Position numbers and translations under genes: made by a program
Origin: Parietaria judaica
Taxonomy: Eukaryota; Streptophyta; Magnoliopsida; Rosales; Urticaceae
Direction of reading: 5' to 3'
DNA length: 64,000 nt
Assembly: GCA_954871525.1 (NCBI GenBank)
Contig: OX940865.1
Span: 18,956,420-19,020,419 of the forward strand
The notes under the pieces: model-generated
Database searches by the model: none
What the model saw: the letters and a program-made list of their open reading frames with translations, nothing else
Told to the model about the DNA's origin: nothing
Part shown: one piece after another, positions 23,981-35,108 of the stretch
Layout: each line of letters begins with the position of its first letter
Position numbering within the stretch: the first letter of the stretch is position 1

Positions 23981-26721
23981 TGTTGGAAATCACGTCTCGG
24001 ATTCCATATAATTATCACGATTTATACGTCCGAATCGTCAGGGTAACATTTAAAAAATTATTTTAAAGCGGAAAACTTGTTATCCAATCAACGGTCCGAA
24101 TATCGGATAATAACCATATCCCCAAGATCCGATAAATATTATGCAATTTAATATTCATAACTCATTATTAATAAACTAGTCATAATAGGAAATAAATAGA
24201 AAGCAGTAAATGTTTGCATTTATTAACCCAATGCATAAGGCCGTACCTCGTTTGGCAATTTCGGCTGCGCACTCTGAATCGGGCAGGGCTCCGCCGGTGC
24301 TGAGGGAATCTCCCGTGATCTTCCGGGATATTCTCCTGGAATCCTCGTACCGAAGCGTGGGCTTCGCCGGCAGGACTCCGTCGCAAAAATTTAACTGATG
24401 GTTCTTTTTAAGCTTCCGGAGAAATAGTCTCCTAAGCCGAACCAGAAGAAGAGATCAAAGAGAAAATTTGCAGACCCTGAAGGAGAGGGAAAGTTCGAAT
24501 TTTTCTCTGGGGAAAGGTGTAAAAAATGTGTAGAATGAGCTCCCTATTTATAGGCTCAAGACTGTAACCGATTTGGAGATATTCCCTCCCTAAATTCGAA
24601 TTTCATTAATTAAATATAATTAATTATCTCAATCCAATGGTCCAGATTTAATCTCATCTAAATCCAATGGATATAATTAATTAGGGATTTAATTAAATAA
24701 GAAAGATTTAGATAAATCAAAAATCCAATCTTATCTTCTTATCATCATAAAATTCGAATTATGATATATATATATATAAAATTCGAATCATTATTATCTA
24801 GATCCAACGGTTGAGATGATTCTTAAAATCGATCTAATGGATCAAATAAGTTTAGGATAAATTAATTTATTAAAACAATTTTTCGAATTTATCCATAAAC
24901 CTAATTCGAATATATATAGATATATATATATATATATATAATTAATCAATTCTTAATCCGACGGTATAGATTAAATCTTAGACCGATCCAACGGATATAG
25001 TTGATTAATCAAATTCGAAAAATAAAACTTGGTCACCAAGTTATTAATTTCGAATTCATCAATATCCTAATCCAACGGTTGATACTAAATCATAACCGTT
25101 CCAATGGATAATATTGATTTTAGGAATTTGCCAAAGTACCAAAACATTTGGTACTTATGCCGCAAATATAGAAATACCAAATCAAGCTATTCGAATTTAA
25201 CTAGGGTTTCATATGACAAACCCTAATTCGAATTTACACATATTAATATATATAAATATATATTCATTTATTAATATAAATCTATTAATTATTAATTAAT
25301 TATTAATAAGATATTAATAATTAAATCACAAAAATTAAATTATATTAATAAATCCTGATCTCAATATCACACATAAAAATTTCATGGTGCCACACCATCA
25401 TTTAAATTCGTGATATGTGATTTAATTTCAAAGTTTATCGAACCGATCATAAACTTAGAAAATCCATAAATCACTAACCGTAAGTCGAAATGACTTGGTT
25501 CAAAAAGCAAAGTTTCTTAGAATTTAATTTCCAACAACATGGTGCTGATAGAAAATCTAAATTCTAACTTTCTTTTTGTCAGTTAATTTCGTGTACCAAA
25601 ATATGATACTTTTGCCACGCCTACGATAAAACTATCTGATGTCTGACACAGACCTTTCAGTTTTATAAGTCAAGCCAAATGATTAAACATTGTCCAGAAT
25701 GTATTTTAATCACGTACGTATCATCCGTTACGGAGCTATCCTGGGGACCATGGACCCGTATCACTTAAGCTCCAACGAACTGCTAGTTGTTCGTCAAACC
25801 TCGAAGTGATTCCACTATAGACCCGAGGCTGCACTCTTTAGTGATACGGTATATATTATTCCCTTTATAATAGCAGGGTGTCCATTGATACAATCAAATT
25901 CGGGTTATTGATCTTTCACTTGATGATTCATAAATGAGCAGGCGGTTTTTACCGTTATGCCCCTCATTGTATTTACTTCCTTGACTCAGTCAGCAATATC
26001 ATGAGTAACCCACTTATGGTTTCGATTCATAAGTTGCGCATGGGTATCTCTCACTTCTCACCACCGACAATCAAGGGAATCATCATCACTCTAAGGAGAG
26101 CTGTGTGATGCCCATGTCTATGACCAAGCTACCCTTACTGCTGACTCTCATGTTCCCAAAATAATAGTGTTGGGAACAGCTGTAATATTTCGTGTTCTTT
26201 AACGGTTAAATCAAAGAACAATCAAGTCAGCAGCTTGGACTCAAGATCACTCAGGACTTAGATCGAATATCCATTTGATCATCTACTAGTGACTCAACTC
26301 CAAGTTATCAGTGACAGTCTTATATGATAACTTCCGGAGTTTAAGTCAGGTCCAGTCCAGTATGAAGACACTTCATACTTAATGCACTTCTAGTGAGTGT
26401 GACACACACAAAATCCAGAATAGGATTTATCACTTAGTCACATTAATGACCTTATACGATTAATGGGCTCCCACCCAGTTGATCAGGTCACGGACATTTT
26501 AAGTTCATTTATTATGATTATTAATTCTTCCTCACATTGACTCTGTTGTGATAATAATAACATAATTGCATCCTTCATGAACTAAGGAATCAAACATTCT
26601 ATTTTACTCTACCAGAAACTATAATAAGATTATCATAATAAGCATCATCTTTATTCAACGACTTGTCATAATCTTTTACAAAGGGATAAAATATCTTATT
26701 TAAGGACACACATGTCCAACA
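23981..26721 (-). repeat. 3' LTR of element B
   Basis: A 2741-bp terminal repeat. Near its upstream (low-coordinate) end on the + strand it contains four diverged copies of a ~50-bp module with CCAACGGT and CCAATGGAT boxes (about 24631, 24800, 24955 and 25070). The short open frame at 24180-24386 recurs in both LTRs and looks incidental. Confidence 0.9.
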
Positions 26722-26736
26722 ATCTCCCACGTGTAC

Positions 26737-29733
26737 TTAAAGAAGATGACTCATGTCTTTCAGACCCATATTCTCCAGATGCCTCCTGAATATTTTCTCT
26801 GGCAACGTCTTGGTGAATGGATCAGCCAGATTGTCTTCCGAGGCTATTTTCACAACCCTTACGTCGCCACGACGCACTATCTCTCTTATGAGATGGTATT
26901 TGCGTTCTATATGTTTTGCCTTGTTATGGTCTCTGGGCTCTTTAGAATTTGCCACCGCACCACTGTTGTCACAGTATAGTGTTTGGGGACCATCTACATC
27001 TGGAACAACTCCCAGTTCTATGTAGAAATTCTTGAGCCAAACTGATTCTTTGGCTGCCTCACAGGCTGCCACGTATTCAGCTTCCATGGTGGAATCTGCG
27101 ATACAGGATTGCTTTATGCTTCTCCAGAATATCGCTCCACCAGCAAGGGTGTACACTGCTCCTGACGTCGATTTTCTCGCGTCTCTATCAGACATAAAGT
27201 CTGAATCAGTGTATCCTAGTGGATTCAGTTCTGATCCTGAAAACACTAACATATAGTTTCTCGTTCTCCGAAGATACTTGAGAATGTTTTTCACTACAGT
27301 CCAGTGAGCCATACCAGGGTTGGATTGATATCTGCTAACAATTCCCACAGCGTAACAGATGTCTGGCCTAGTACACTGCATAGCGTACATCAGACTTCCC
27401 ACTGCTGAAGCATAGGGTATTCTCCTCATCACATCTTGCTCTTCCGGAGAAGTTGGGCATTGTTTCCTACTAAGGAATACTCCATGTCTGGTTGGTAAAT
27501 TACCTCCCTTGGAGTTTGCCATTGCAAAACGTTCAAGCACCTTATCAATGTAAGTTGCTTGCGATAAGGCCAGAAGCCTGTTATTGCGATCCCTGAATAT
27601 ACGGATCCCAAGAAGATAGCTGGCTTCTCCCATGTCCTTCATTTGGAATTGCGTAGATAGCCACGCTTTTACGTCCGATAGCTTCTTCACACTGTTTCCA
27701 ATGAGAAGAATATCGTCGACGTACAGAACAAGAAATATTTCCACGGTTTCGTCATTGAGTTTATAAATGCAGGCCTCAGTGACATTTTGAATGAATCCAT
27801 AGGTTTTGATGGTTTCATCAAACCTCAGATTCCAGGATCTGGAAGCTTGCTTTAATCCATAAATGGATTTAAGTAATCTACAAACTTTCCCTCCTTGACC
27901 CTGTTGCACGAACCCTTCTGGTTGGTCCATATAGATGTTTTCGTCAATGTACCCGTTCAGGAATGCGGTTTTGACGTCCATCTGCCAAATCTCATAATTG
28001 AGACTACAGGCTATGGCCATGAGAATCCGGATGGACTTGAACTTAGCGACTGGAGCGAAGGTTTCATCGAAATCAATACCTTCCCTCTGGGTAAAACCCT
28101 TTGCCACTAGTCTAGCCTTGAAGGTTTCAACCTTCCCGTCCACTCCTCTCTTTCGCTTGTATACCCACTTACAGCCAATGGTTTTGAAACCATCCGGTAA
28201 GTCTACAAGTTCCCAGACTTCATTAGAATCCATTGATTCTATTTCTTGGTTCATGGCTTCCTGCCATTCTCCCTTATCAGGATCCTCCATAGCTTGTTTG
28301 TAGCCTATGGGATCTTCAACACTAGTGTCTGTGACAGCTAGGTGAAATTCCAACTGGGTGTGCTCATAGCGTTCAACAGGTCTTTTGAACCTCCCACTAC
28401 GTCTGAGTACCCGTTGGTTCTGATTTGGGACCGTGGTTTCCACTATATCTTCGACAACAGGCACTGTTGGAGATATTGTGACCTTGTCACCTGACAGCTC
28501 CTCGAGTATAACTTTACTTCGAGGTTTGAAGTTTGTCATATAATCTTGTTCCAGAAAGGTAGCATTTGTCGAGACAAATACTTTCTTACTTTCTGGACTA
28601 TAAAACAAACCTCCTTTAGTCTCTTTGGAATATCCTACGAACAGACAAACTTCCGTTCGTGATTCCAATTTATTCTTGTTTCCAGTCCGCACATGTGCAG
28701 GACATCCCCAAATTCTGTAATGTCGCAGACTTGGTATTCTGCCATTCCATAATTCGACGGGCGTTTTAGAAACAGACTTTGATGGCACAACATTCAGAAT
28801 GTTTGTAGCCGTCAACAAAGCATATCCCCAGAATGAATTGGGTAGCGATGAATAACTTAACATTGACCTTACCATTTCCAATAAGGTTCTATTTCTCCTT
28901 TCTGCAACACCATTTTGTTCTGGTGTGCCAGGAGCAGTTAGTTGAGATGTTATACCTTTCTCGATCAATAGGTCGCAAAACTCATGATCTAGGTATTCTC
29001 CCCCTCGATCAGATCGAAGAGACTTTAATGACAGTCCTAGTTGATTCTCAGATTCTGCCAGAAATTCTCTGAACTTACCCAAGGTTTCAGATTTCTTGGC
29101 CATGAGATAAACGTAACCATATCTTGAATAATCGTCAATAAAGGTGACAAAGTATTCAATTCCTCCCCTTCCTTGTATGTTCATGGGACCACATACATCA
29201 GAATGGACGAGTTCTAATGGTTTAGTGGCTCTTTGACCTTTCATCGAGAAAGGTCTTTTGGTCATTTTAGCCTCTATACAGGATTCACAAACAGGCAAAG
29301 AACCGATTGTTAGTTCTTTAAGGGGTCCATCCTTTACCAGCCTGTTTATCCTGTCTAGATTAATATGACCCAATCTTAAATGCCACAGGTACGTTTGAAC
29401 ATCATTGTCAATTTTGGGTTTCTTAATTGACTTCGGCACTGCCAGTTTAAACATCTCAGTATTCATACAGCTACCATAATCTGGTCTTAGGATGTATAAT
29501 CCGTTTTCTGCTTTAGCAGTACAAATATATACTTCATCCTTTGTGATGACCCAATGGGATCCACGAAAGTTTAGAGTATAACCTTGTTTGTACAACAGAT
29601 AAGCAGAAAGTATATTTCTGCAGACATTTGGATAATAGTACACATTATCAACAAATAAATACTTATTTCCAAATGTCTGTCGCAAATTTCCTACCGCCTT
29701 TGCTTGTAGAAATTCCCCGTTTCCCACTTTCAA
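26737..29733 (-). CDS. Element B Pol: integrase, reverse transcriptase, RNase H
   Basis: A 998-codon uninterrupted stretch. In order it shows the pre-integrase zinc motif (HLRLGH with CESCIEAK), the integrase core (LVHSDVCGPM, FIDDYSRYGYVY, SDRGGEYLD, GTPEQNGVAERRNRT), the RVT_2 reverse transcriptase (LVAKGFTQREGIDFDETFAP, MDVKTAFLNG and the catalytic YVDD at about 27711-27724) and RNase H (STMEAEYVA, LYCDNSGA, KHIERKYH, ending in a full C-terminus). It has no ATG of its own; it is the continuation of the protease frame upstream, displaced by a 1-nt shift near 29735. All catalytic motifs look intact, so this is a nearly complete Pol despite the shift. Confidence 0.88.
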   Translation of the reverse strand: MKVGNGEFLQAKAVGNLRQTFGNKYLFVDNVYYYPNVCRNILSAYLLYKQGYTLNFRGSHWVITKDEVYICTAKAENGLYILRPDYGSCMNTEMFKLAVPKSIKKPKIDNDVQTYLWHLRLGHINLDRINRLVKDGPLKELTIGSLPVCESCIEAKMTKRPFSMKGQRATKPLELVHSDVCGPMNIQGRGGIEYFVTFIDDYSRYGYVYLMAKKSETLGKFREFLAESENQLGLSLKSLRSDRGGEYLDHEFCDLLIEKGITSQLTAPGTPEQNGVAERRNRTLLEMVRSMLSYSSLPNSFWGYALLTATNILNVVPSKSVSKTPVELWNGRIPSLRHYRIWGCPAHVRTGNKNKLESRTEVCLFVGYSKETKGGLFYSPESKKVFVSTNATFLEQDYMTNFKPRSKVILEELSGDKVTISPTVPVVEDIVETTVPNQNQRVLRRSGRFKRPVERYEHTQLEFHLAVTDTSVEDPIGYKQAMEDPDKGEWQEAMNQEIESMDSNEVWELVDLPDGFKTIGCKWVYKRKRGVDGKVETFKARLVAKGFTQREGIDFDETFAPVAKFKSIRILMAIACSLNYEIWQMDVKTAFLNGYIDENIYMDQPEGFVQQGQGGKVCRLLKSIYGLKQASRSWNLRFDETIKTYGFIQNVTEACIYKLNDETVEIFLVLYVDDILLIGNSVKKLSDVKAWLSTQFQMKDMGEASYLLGIRIFRDRNNRLLALSQATYIDKVLERFAMANSKGGNLPTRHGVFLSRKQCPTSPEEQDVMRRIPYASAVGSLMYAMQCTRPDICYAVGIVSRYQSNPGMAHWTVVKNILKYLRRTRNYMLVFSGSELNPLGYTDSDFMSDRDARKSTSGAVYTLAGGAIFWRSIKQSCIADSTMEAEYVAACEAAKESVWLKNFYIELGVVPDVDGPQTLYCDNSGAVANSKEPRDHNKAKHIERKYHLIREIVRRGDVRVVKIASEDNLADPFTKTLPEKIFRRHLENMGLKDMSHLL

Positions 29734-30098
29734 AGTTGGCCCTTCATTTCCAATTTGTCAAGAGACTGAAGAGAATTGCAAGCATGATCGTTTGCTCCTG
29801 AATCTAAGATCCAGTTGAAGGATGAGCTGTCCACGAAACATGTTTCTAATGTTGAACGATCAACATTACTTGTACTCCCAATCTGGAAGAATTCTTCCTG
29901 GTTTCCAATGATTCTTTTCCTCTTGTTCAAAGAGTTTATAGCATTCTGATCTGCCATTCCAAGTTTTTCCAAAGATCCACTCATGGCCAGCTTGCTAAAG
30001 GATTTTGTGACTTTTACCAGATTGCTTTGATTTTGAGACATCAGCGTCAGAGCAGACTTTTCCATTTCTTGTTTGTCGAAAGACATCTTAATTGGCAT
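29730..30098 (-). CDS. Element B N-terminal fragment with protease active site
   Basis: A 122-codon frame beginning with ATG at 30098. Its C-terminal half holds the Copia protease site WILDSGANDHAC. The first 80 residues do not resemble a complete Copia Gag and lack a CCHC knuckle. It ends in a stop exactly where the pol frame takes over one base out of register. Most likely it is the remnant of gag-protease after loss of gag. Confidence 0.7.
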   Translation of the reverse strand: MPIKMSFDKQEMEKSALTLMSQNQSNLVKVTKSFSKLAMSGSLEKLGMADQNAINSLNKRKRIIGNQEEFFQIGSTSNVDRSTLETCFVDSSSFNWILDSGANDHACNSLQSLDKLEMKGQL

Positions 30099-31630
30099 TG
30101 AAAAAGAAACTTATTAAACTTTATTATAGGTAGAATGTTTTAGAAAAGTTTTATTTGAAATAGTTACATGATGCAAACATGTTCTGGGTAAAACGTTAAA
30201 TAAACCCTTTAACTATTTCGTGATAATTTAACCGACTGTACACGTCGTTGCCGTCCTTAGTGGCATGGTCCTCTAGGGTGACTCGCGGTATCAACCGTGT
30301 ATTTTGGTTAAACTAAGTTTTAGTCATAAACTTAATTAATATTCATAACAAGAACCACCAAGTTCTCTATGATTATTAACTATCACCATAGACGGTCAGG
30401 AAGCACCAACTTCCGTGCAAGCTTAACCCATTATTTTTGGTTCTCAGGATCCTCTTGGAAACGTCGTCCTTAGGGAATGGTCACACTAGGGTGACTCGCG
30501 GTCCATTTCCAAGATTCCTCCGTCCCCATATTCTTTTGGAACTATCACGTTGTCAAACCTCCCACAAGCACACCTTCCTTAGGGAATGGACACACTAGGG
30601 TGACTCGAGGCGGTGTGGTCAACATACCTTGTGTTAGTAATAATGGAGACCTTTGTTGTATTCTATACTTGCCATTGTTTTTAGGAGATAACGTTTTTTA
30701 TTTCTTATACTAAGTTATAAAAACTTAATATATATAAACTATTAATGACACATTAATGGTTTACTTTTCGGATTTATTTATTACGACACGTAATTAAATA
30801 AGCCCCCTTTTTATTGAGTTTATTATTTTGTCGGTAGTGATAGATCAATTCGTACGCTCTCCAGGTCGATGGGAGGGGTCCTAACCGGTCACCCAGAAGT
30901 GGATGGTGAACCGGCCCCACTTTTGATTCCCTCTTCCTTAGGCAAGATTGTACGATTGAAATTTTTCCGACTCATAATAAACACATTTACATTTACTCTT
31001 TTTTATATCTATCCCAAATATGACATATTAATAATGATCCAAACATAGACACTATGTTTAAGGGTTATGAAAATAGGTTATAATAAATTATATCTATGAT
31101 GAATATAATTAATTATTTCTAAGGATCCGGGTCGGAATAAATTCCGACCCATAATTAAAAATTATGTACGTGGGCCCTCCGGGCCTAAGCCCGGGCCCAC
31201 ATCCCTAGGATAGGCCACGCCCAACCAGCCGAAGAGGGCCAGGGCAGCGCCCACCTCGCGCTGGGCCAGCAGGCCCATTCCGCTGCCAGGCAGCGTGGGC
31301 CGCAGCCAGAGCGCGAGGCCCAGGCGCTGCGCGCCAGGGCAACCCGCAAGGGTCTCGCCCTGGCGTGGGCTTCGCTACGGGCCTGGCCCGTGGCGATTAG
31401 GGTTTTGACCCTGGGGCTACAGCGGCAGCCCCTGGTCATCCCGTGCCACGGCCTGGGCTGCGCCTAACAGCCCGGCCACTTTCCTGGTCCGATTTTTCGG
31501 GTCGGGAATTAATTAAATTAATATTAAAATATCTAGAAATAAATTTCAATTTTAATTATTAATTTATTCATCAAATAATTTGTTCTTTAAACCCATTAAT
31601 TAAATTACGTAATTATTTTTCCTTGAACTA
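30099..31630 (-). other. Element B leader without gag; tandem repeats and a GC-rich block
   Basis: This 1.5-kb region between the primer-binding site and the first frame has no Gag-like coding sequence. Three imperfect repeats built on 'ccttagggaatgg.cacactagggtgactcg' occur at about 30252, 30467 and 30573. A strongly GC-rich tract at about 31170-31490 (gggcccggg and cgcgccagg words) contrasts with the AT-rich element. An 84-codon frame there is composition-driven. Confidence 0.65.
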
Positions 31631-31644
31631 TGGCTCTGATACCA
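31631..31644 (-). other. Primer-binding site of element B
   Basis: On the minus strand it reads TGGTATCAGAGCCA, the plant initiator tRNA-Met complement, two bases from the 5' LTR. Confidence 0.88.
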
Positions 31645-31646
31645 AT

Positions 31647-34393
31647 TGTTGGAAATCACGTCTCGGATTCCATATAATTATCACGATTTATACGTCCGAA
31701 CCGTCAGGGTAACATTTAAAAAATTATTTTAAAGCGGAAAACTTGTTATCCAATCAACGGTCCGAATATCGGATAATAACCATATCCCCAAGATCTGATA
31801 AATATTATGCAATTTAATATTCATAACTCATTATTAATAAACTAGTCATAATAGGAAATAAATAGAAAGCAGTAAATGTTTGCATTTATTAACCCAATGC
31901 ATAAGGCCGTACCTCGTTTGGCAATTTCGGCTGCGCACTCTGAATCGGGCAGTGCTTCGCCGGTGCTGAGCGAATCTCCCGTGATCTTCCGGGATATTCT
32001 CCTGGAATCCTCGTACCGAAGCGTGGGCTTCGCCGGCAGGACTCCGTCGCAAAACTTTAACTGATGGTTCTTTTTAAGCTTCCGGAGAAATAGTCTCCTA
32101 AGCCGAACCAGAAGAAGAGATCAGAGAGAAAATTCGCAGACCCTGAAGGAGAGGGAGAGTTCGAATTTTTCTCTGGGGAAAGGTGTGAAAAATGTGTAGA
32201 ATGAGCTCCCTATTTATAGGCTCAAGACTGTAACCGATTTGGAGATATTCCCTCCCTAAATTCGAATTTCATTAATTAAATATAATTAATTATCTCAATC
32301 CAATGGTCCAGATTTAATCTCATCTAAATCCAATGGATATAATTAATTAGGGATTTAATTAAATAAGAAAGATTTAGATAAATCAAAAATCCAATCTTAT
32401 CTTCTTATCATCATAAAATTCGAATTATGATATATATATATATATATATATATAATTCGAATCATTATTATCTAGATCTAACGGTTTAGGTGATTCTTAA
32501 AACCGATCTAATGGATCAAATAAGTTTAGGATAAATTCATTTATTAAAACAATTTTTCGAATTTATTTATAAACCTAATTCGAATATGTATAGATATATA
32601 TATATATATATAATTAATCAATTCTTAATCCGACGGTATAGATTAAATCTTAGACCGAGCCAACGGATATAGTTGATTAATCAAATTCGAAAAATAAAAC
32701 TTGGTCACCAAGTTATTAATTTCGAATTCATCAATATCCTAATCCAACGGTTGATACTAAATCATAACCGATCCAATGGATAATATTGATTTTAGGGATT
32801 TGCCAAAGTACCAAAACATTTGGTACTTATGCCGCAAATATAGAAATACCAAATCAAGCTATTCGAATTTAACTAGGGTTTCATATGACAAACCCTAATT
32901 CGAATTTACACATATTAATATATATAAATATATATTCATTTATTAATATAAATCTATTAATTATTAATTAATTATTAATAAGATATTAATAATTAAATCC
33001 AAATAATTAAATTATATTAATAAATCCTGATCTCAATATCACACATAAAAATGTCATGGTGCCACACCATCATTTAAATTCGTGATATGTGATTTAATTT
33101 CAAAGTTTATCGAACCGATCATAAACTTAGAAAATCCATAAATCACTAACCGTAAGTCGAAATGACTTGGTTCAAAAATCAAAGTTGCTTAGAATTTAAT
33201 TTCCAACAACATGGTGCTGATAGAAAATCTAAATTCTAACTTTCTTTTTGTCAGTTAATTTCGTGTACCAAAATATGATATTTTTGCCACGCGTACGATA
33301 AAACTATCTGATGTCTGACACAGACCTTTCAGTTTTATAAGTCAAGCCGAATGATTAAACATTGTCCAGAATGTATTTTAATCACGTACGTATCATCCGT
33401 TACGGAGCTATCCTGGGGACCATGGACCCGTATCACTTAAGCTCCAACGAACTGCTAGTTGTTTGTCAAACCTCGAAGTGATTCCACTATAGACCCGAGG
33501 CTGCACTCTTTAGTGATACGGTATATATTATTCCATTTATAATAGCAGGGTGTCCATTGATACAATCAAATTCGGGTTATTGATCTTTCACTTGATGATT
33601 CATAAATGAGCAGGCGGTTTTTACCGTTATGCCCCTCATTGTATTTACTTCCTTGACTCAGTCAGCAATATCATGAGTAACCCACTTATGGTTTCGATTC
33701 ATAAGTTGCGCATGGGTATCTCTCACTTCTCACCACCGACAATCAAGGGAATCATCATCACTCTAAGGAGAACTGTGTGATGCCCATGTCTATGACCAAG
33801 CTACCCTTACTGCTGACTCTCATGTTCCCAAAATAATAGTGTTGGGAACAGCTGTAATATTTCGTGTTCTTTAACGGTTAAATCAAAGAACAATCAAGTC
33901 AGCAGCTTGGACTCAAGATCACTCAGGACTTAGATCGAATATCCATTTGATCATCTACTAGTGACTCAACTCCAAGTTATCAGTGACGGTCTTATATGAT
34001 AACTTCCGGAGTTTAAGTCAGGTCCAGTCCAGTATGAAGACACTTCATACTTAATGCACTTCTAGTGAGTGTGACACACACAAAATCCAGAATAGGATTT
34101 ATCACTTAGTCACATTAATGACCTTATACGATTAATGGGCTCCCACCCAGTTGATCAGGTCACGGACATTTTAAGTTCATTTATTATGATTATTAATTCT
34201 TCCTCACATTGACTCTGTTGTGATAATAATAACATAATTGCATCCTTCATGAACTAAGGAATCAAACATTCTATTTTACTCTACCAGAAACTATAATAAG
34301 ATTATCATAATAAGCATCATCTTTATTCAACGACTTGTCATAATCTTTTACAAAGGGATAAAATATCTTATTTAAGGACACACATGTCCAACA
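31647..34393 (-). repeat. 5' LTR of element B
   Basis: A 2747-bp terminal repeat nearly identical to 23981-26721. A TATAAATA box on the minus strand at 32211-32218 is the likely promoter of the element. Confidence 0.9.
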
Positions 34394-34437
34394 ACGAGAT
34401 TCACTGATCCGCCATTGTTGCTTCTGGAATCCGCCAT
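34394..34437 (-). pseudogene. Element A gag start, split off by element B
   Basis: The ATG at 34437 (minus strand) begins a short in-frame stretch, MADSRSNNGGSVNL, that runs into the duplicated ACGAG at the insertion site of B. The rest of the Gag frame resumes at 23980. This pins the insertion of B to within about 15 codons of the gag start. Confidence 0.8.
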
Positions 34438-34463
34438 GGAAGCTTCTTCAGATGCAGATCGTT

Positions 34464-34475
34464 GCTCTGATACCA
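34464..34475 (-). other. Primer-binding site of element A
   Basis: TGGTATCAGAGC on the minus strand directly abuts the 5' LTR of A, complementary to initiator tRNA-Met. Confidence 0.9.
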
Positions 34476-34658
34476 TGATGAACAATAGAAGAGAAAGAAA
34501 GAGAGCGAGCCAAACAGATTTGGAAAGAGAATTCTGTTTGTATTGACTTAATGAACATTCTATTACAATCTGGTATTTATACCCAGATAACTACATCTGT
34601 TAATAACAACAGCTAAACATAAAGCCTAAACTACAGTTATACAGAATATACTCTAACA
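34476..34658 (-). repeat. 5' LTR of element A
   Basis: A 183-bp terminal repeat, 3 differences from 20544-20726 by eye. The minus-strand TATAAATA box at 34574-34581 is the likely promoter. Confidence 0.9.
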
Positions 34659-34663
34659 CACAT

Positions 34664-35108
34664 TAGTTGTGGATGGTGCATTATTACGGGCTCAGATTTT
34701 TCTTTTGTATTTGGGGCGGAATTTAAATACCTTTTCAAATTTAATATGTATGTATATATATACATATAATTTATAAACATTTTTTATTTATTTATTTATT
34801 CAACATATAGAGCAGCTTTCTTAGAGCATGCACATAAAGGCCAACCCAACAACTACAAAGCACTACATTCGTGCACTTTCTTAATATTAATTAATGGTTA
34901 GGGATAATATCACATTCTTCTTGCTAATTAATTATTAACTTATAATGTATAGTAATTTATTTGAGGAGTTTAATATTTATTTAGAATCTAGTTAACTGCT
35001 CAAAAATCAAGCTGACTATATCGTACTAAACAACTCAAAATTTTTTATTGCGTGTCTTTGATTACTAAATGGCAATTTATCAAGTAAAGTTTGAAGCATC
35101 ATTATTAT
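34664..35108. other. Displaced upstream region of DIR copy 3
   Basis: Before element A inserted, this AT-rich sequence would have joined directly to 20543, about 220 bp from the DIR copy 3 ATG. The segment 34815-35100 is related to 39385-39625 downstream of the broken DIR copy. No gene is seen. Confidence 0.55.

Larger units (their letters stand above)
23981..34393 (-). mobile_element. Large Copia LTR retrotransposon B, nested in A
   Basis: LTRs of about 2.74 kb (23981-26721 and 31647-34393) start TGTTGGAAAT and end GTCCAACA. A tRNA-Met primer site lies at 31631-31644 and a purine tract at 26722-26732, so it reads on the minus strand. The whole element is 10.4 kb and sits in the Gag coding region of A with an ACGAG duplication. 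By eye the LTRs differ at about 35 positions (near 1.3 percent), so the insertion is young. Pol is largely open, but I find no Gag with a zinc knuckle. The long LTRs and size suggest a large-LTR Copia lineage; I do not assign one. Confidence 0.93.
20544..34658 (-). mobile_element. Copia LTR retrotransposon A, interrupted by element B
   Basis: Both ends carry 183-bp LTRs (20544-20726 and 34476-34658) starting TGATGAAC and ending CTCTAACA, flanked by CACAT duplications. The primer-binding site next to the right LTR is complementary to initiator tRNA-Met, and a polypurine tract abuts the left LTR, so the element reads on the minus strand. Without the nested element B it is only about 3.7 kb, because a block between the integrase and the end of the reverse transcriptase is missing. 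The LTRs differ at 3 sites by eye, so insertion is recent. Two premature stops and a frameshifted deletion junction make it non-autonomous. Confidence 0.92.

Noticed and set aside
24180..24398. Short frames in the LTR of element B, also at 31846-32064
   Set aside because: Duplicated only because the LTR is duplicated; no domain, no coding context.
30247..30640. Leader repeats of element B as a separate nested transposon
   Set aside because: They lack terminal repeats and target duplications and fit best as part of the leader of B.
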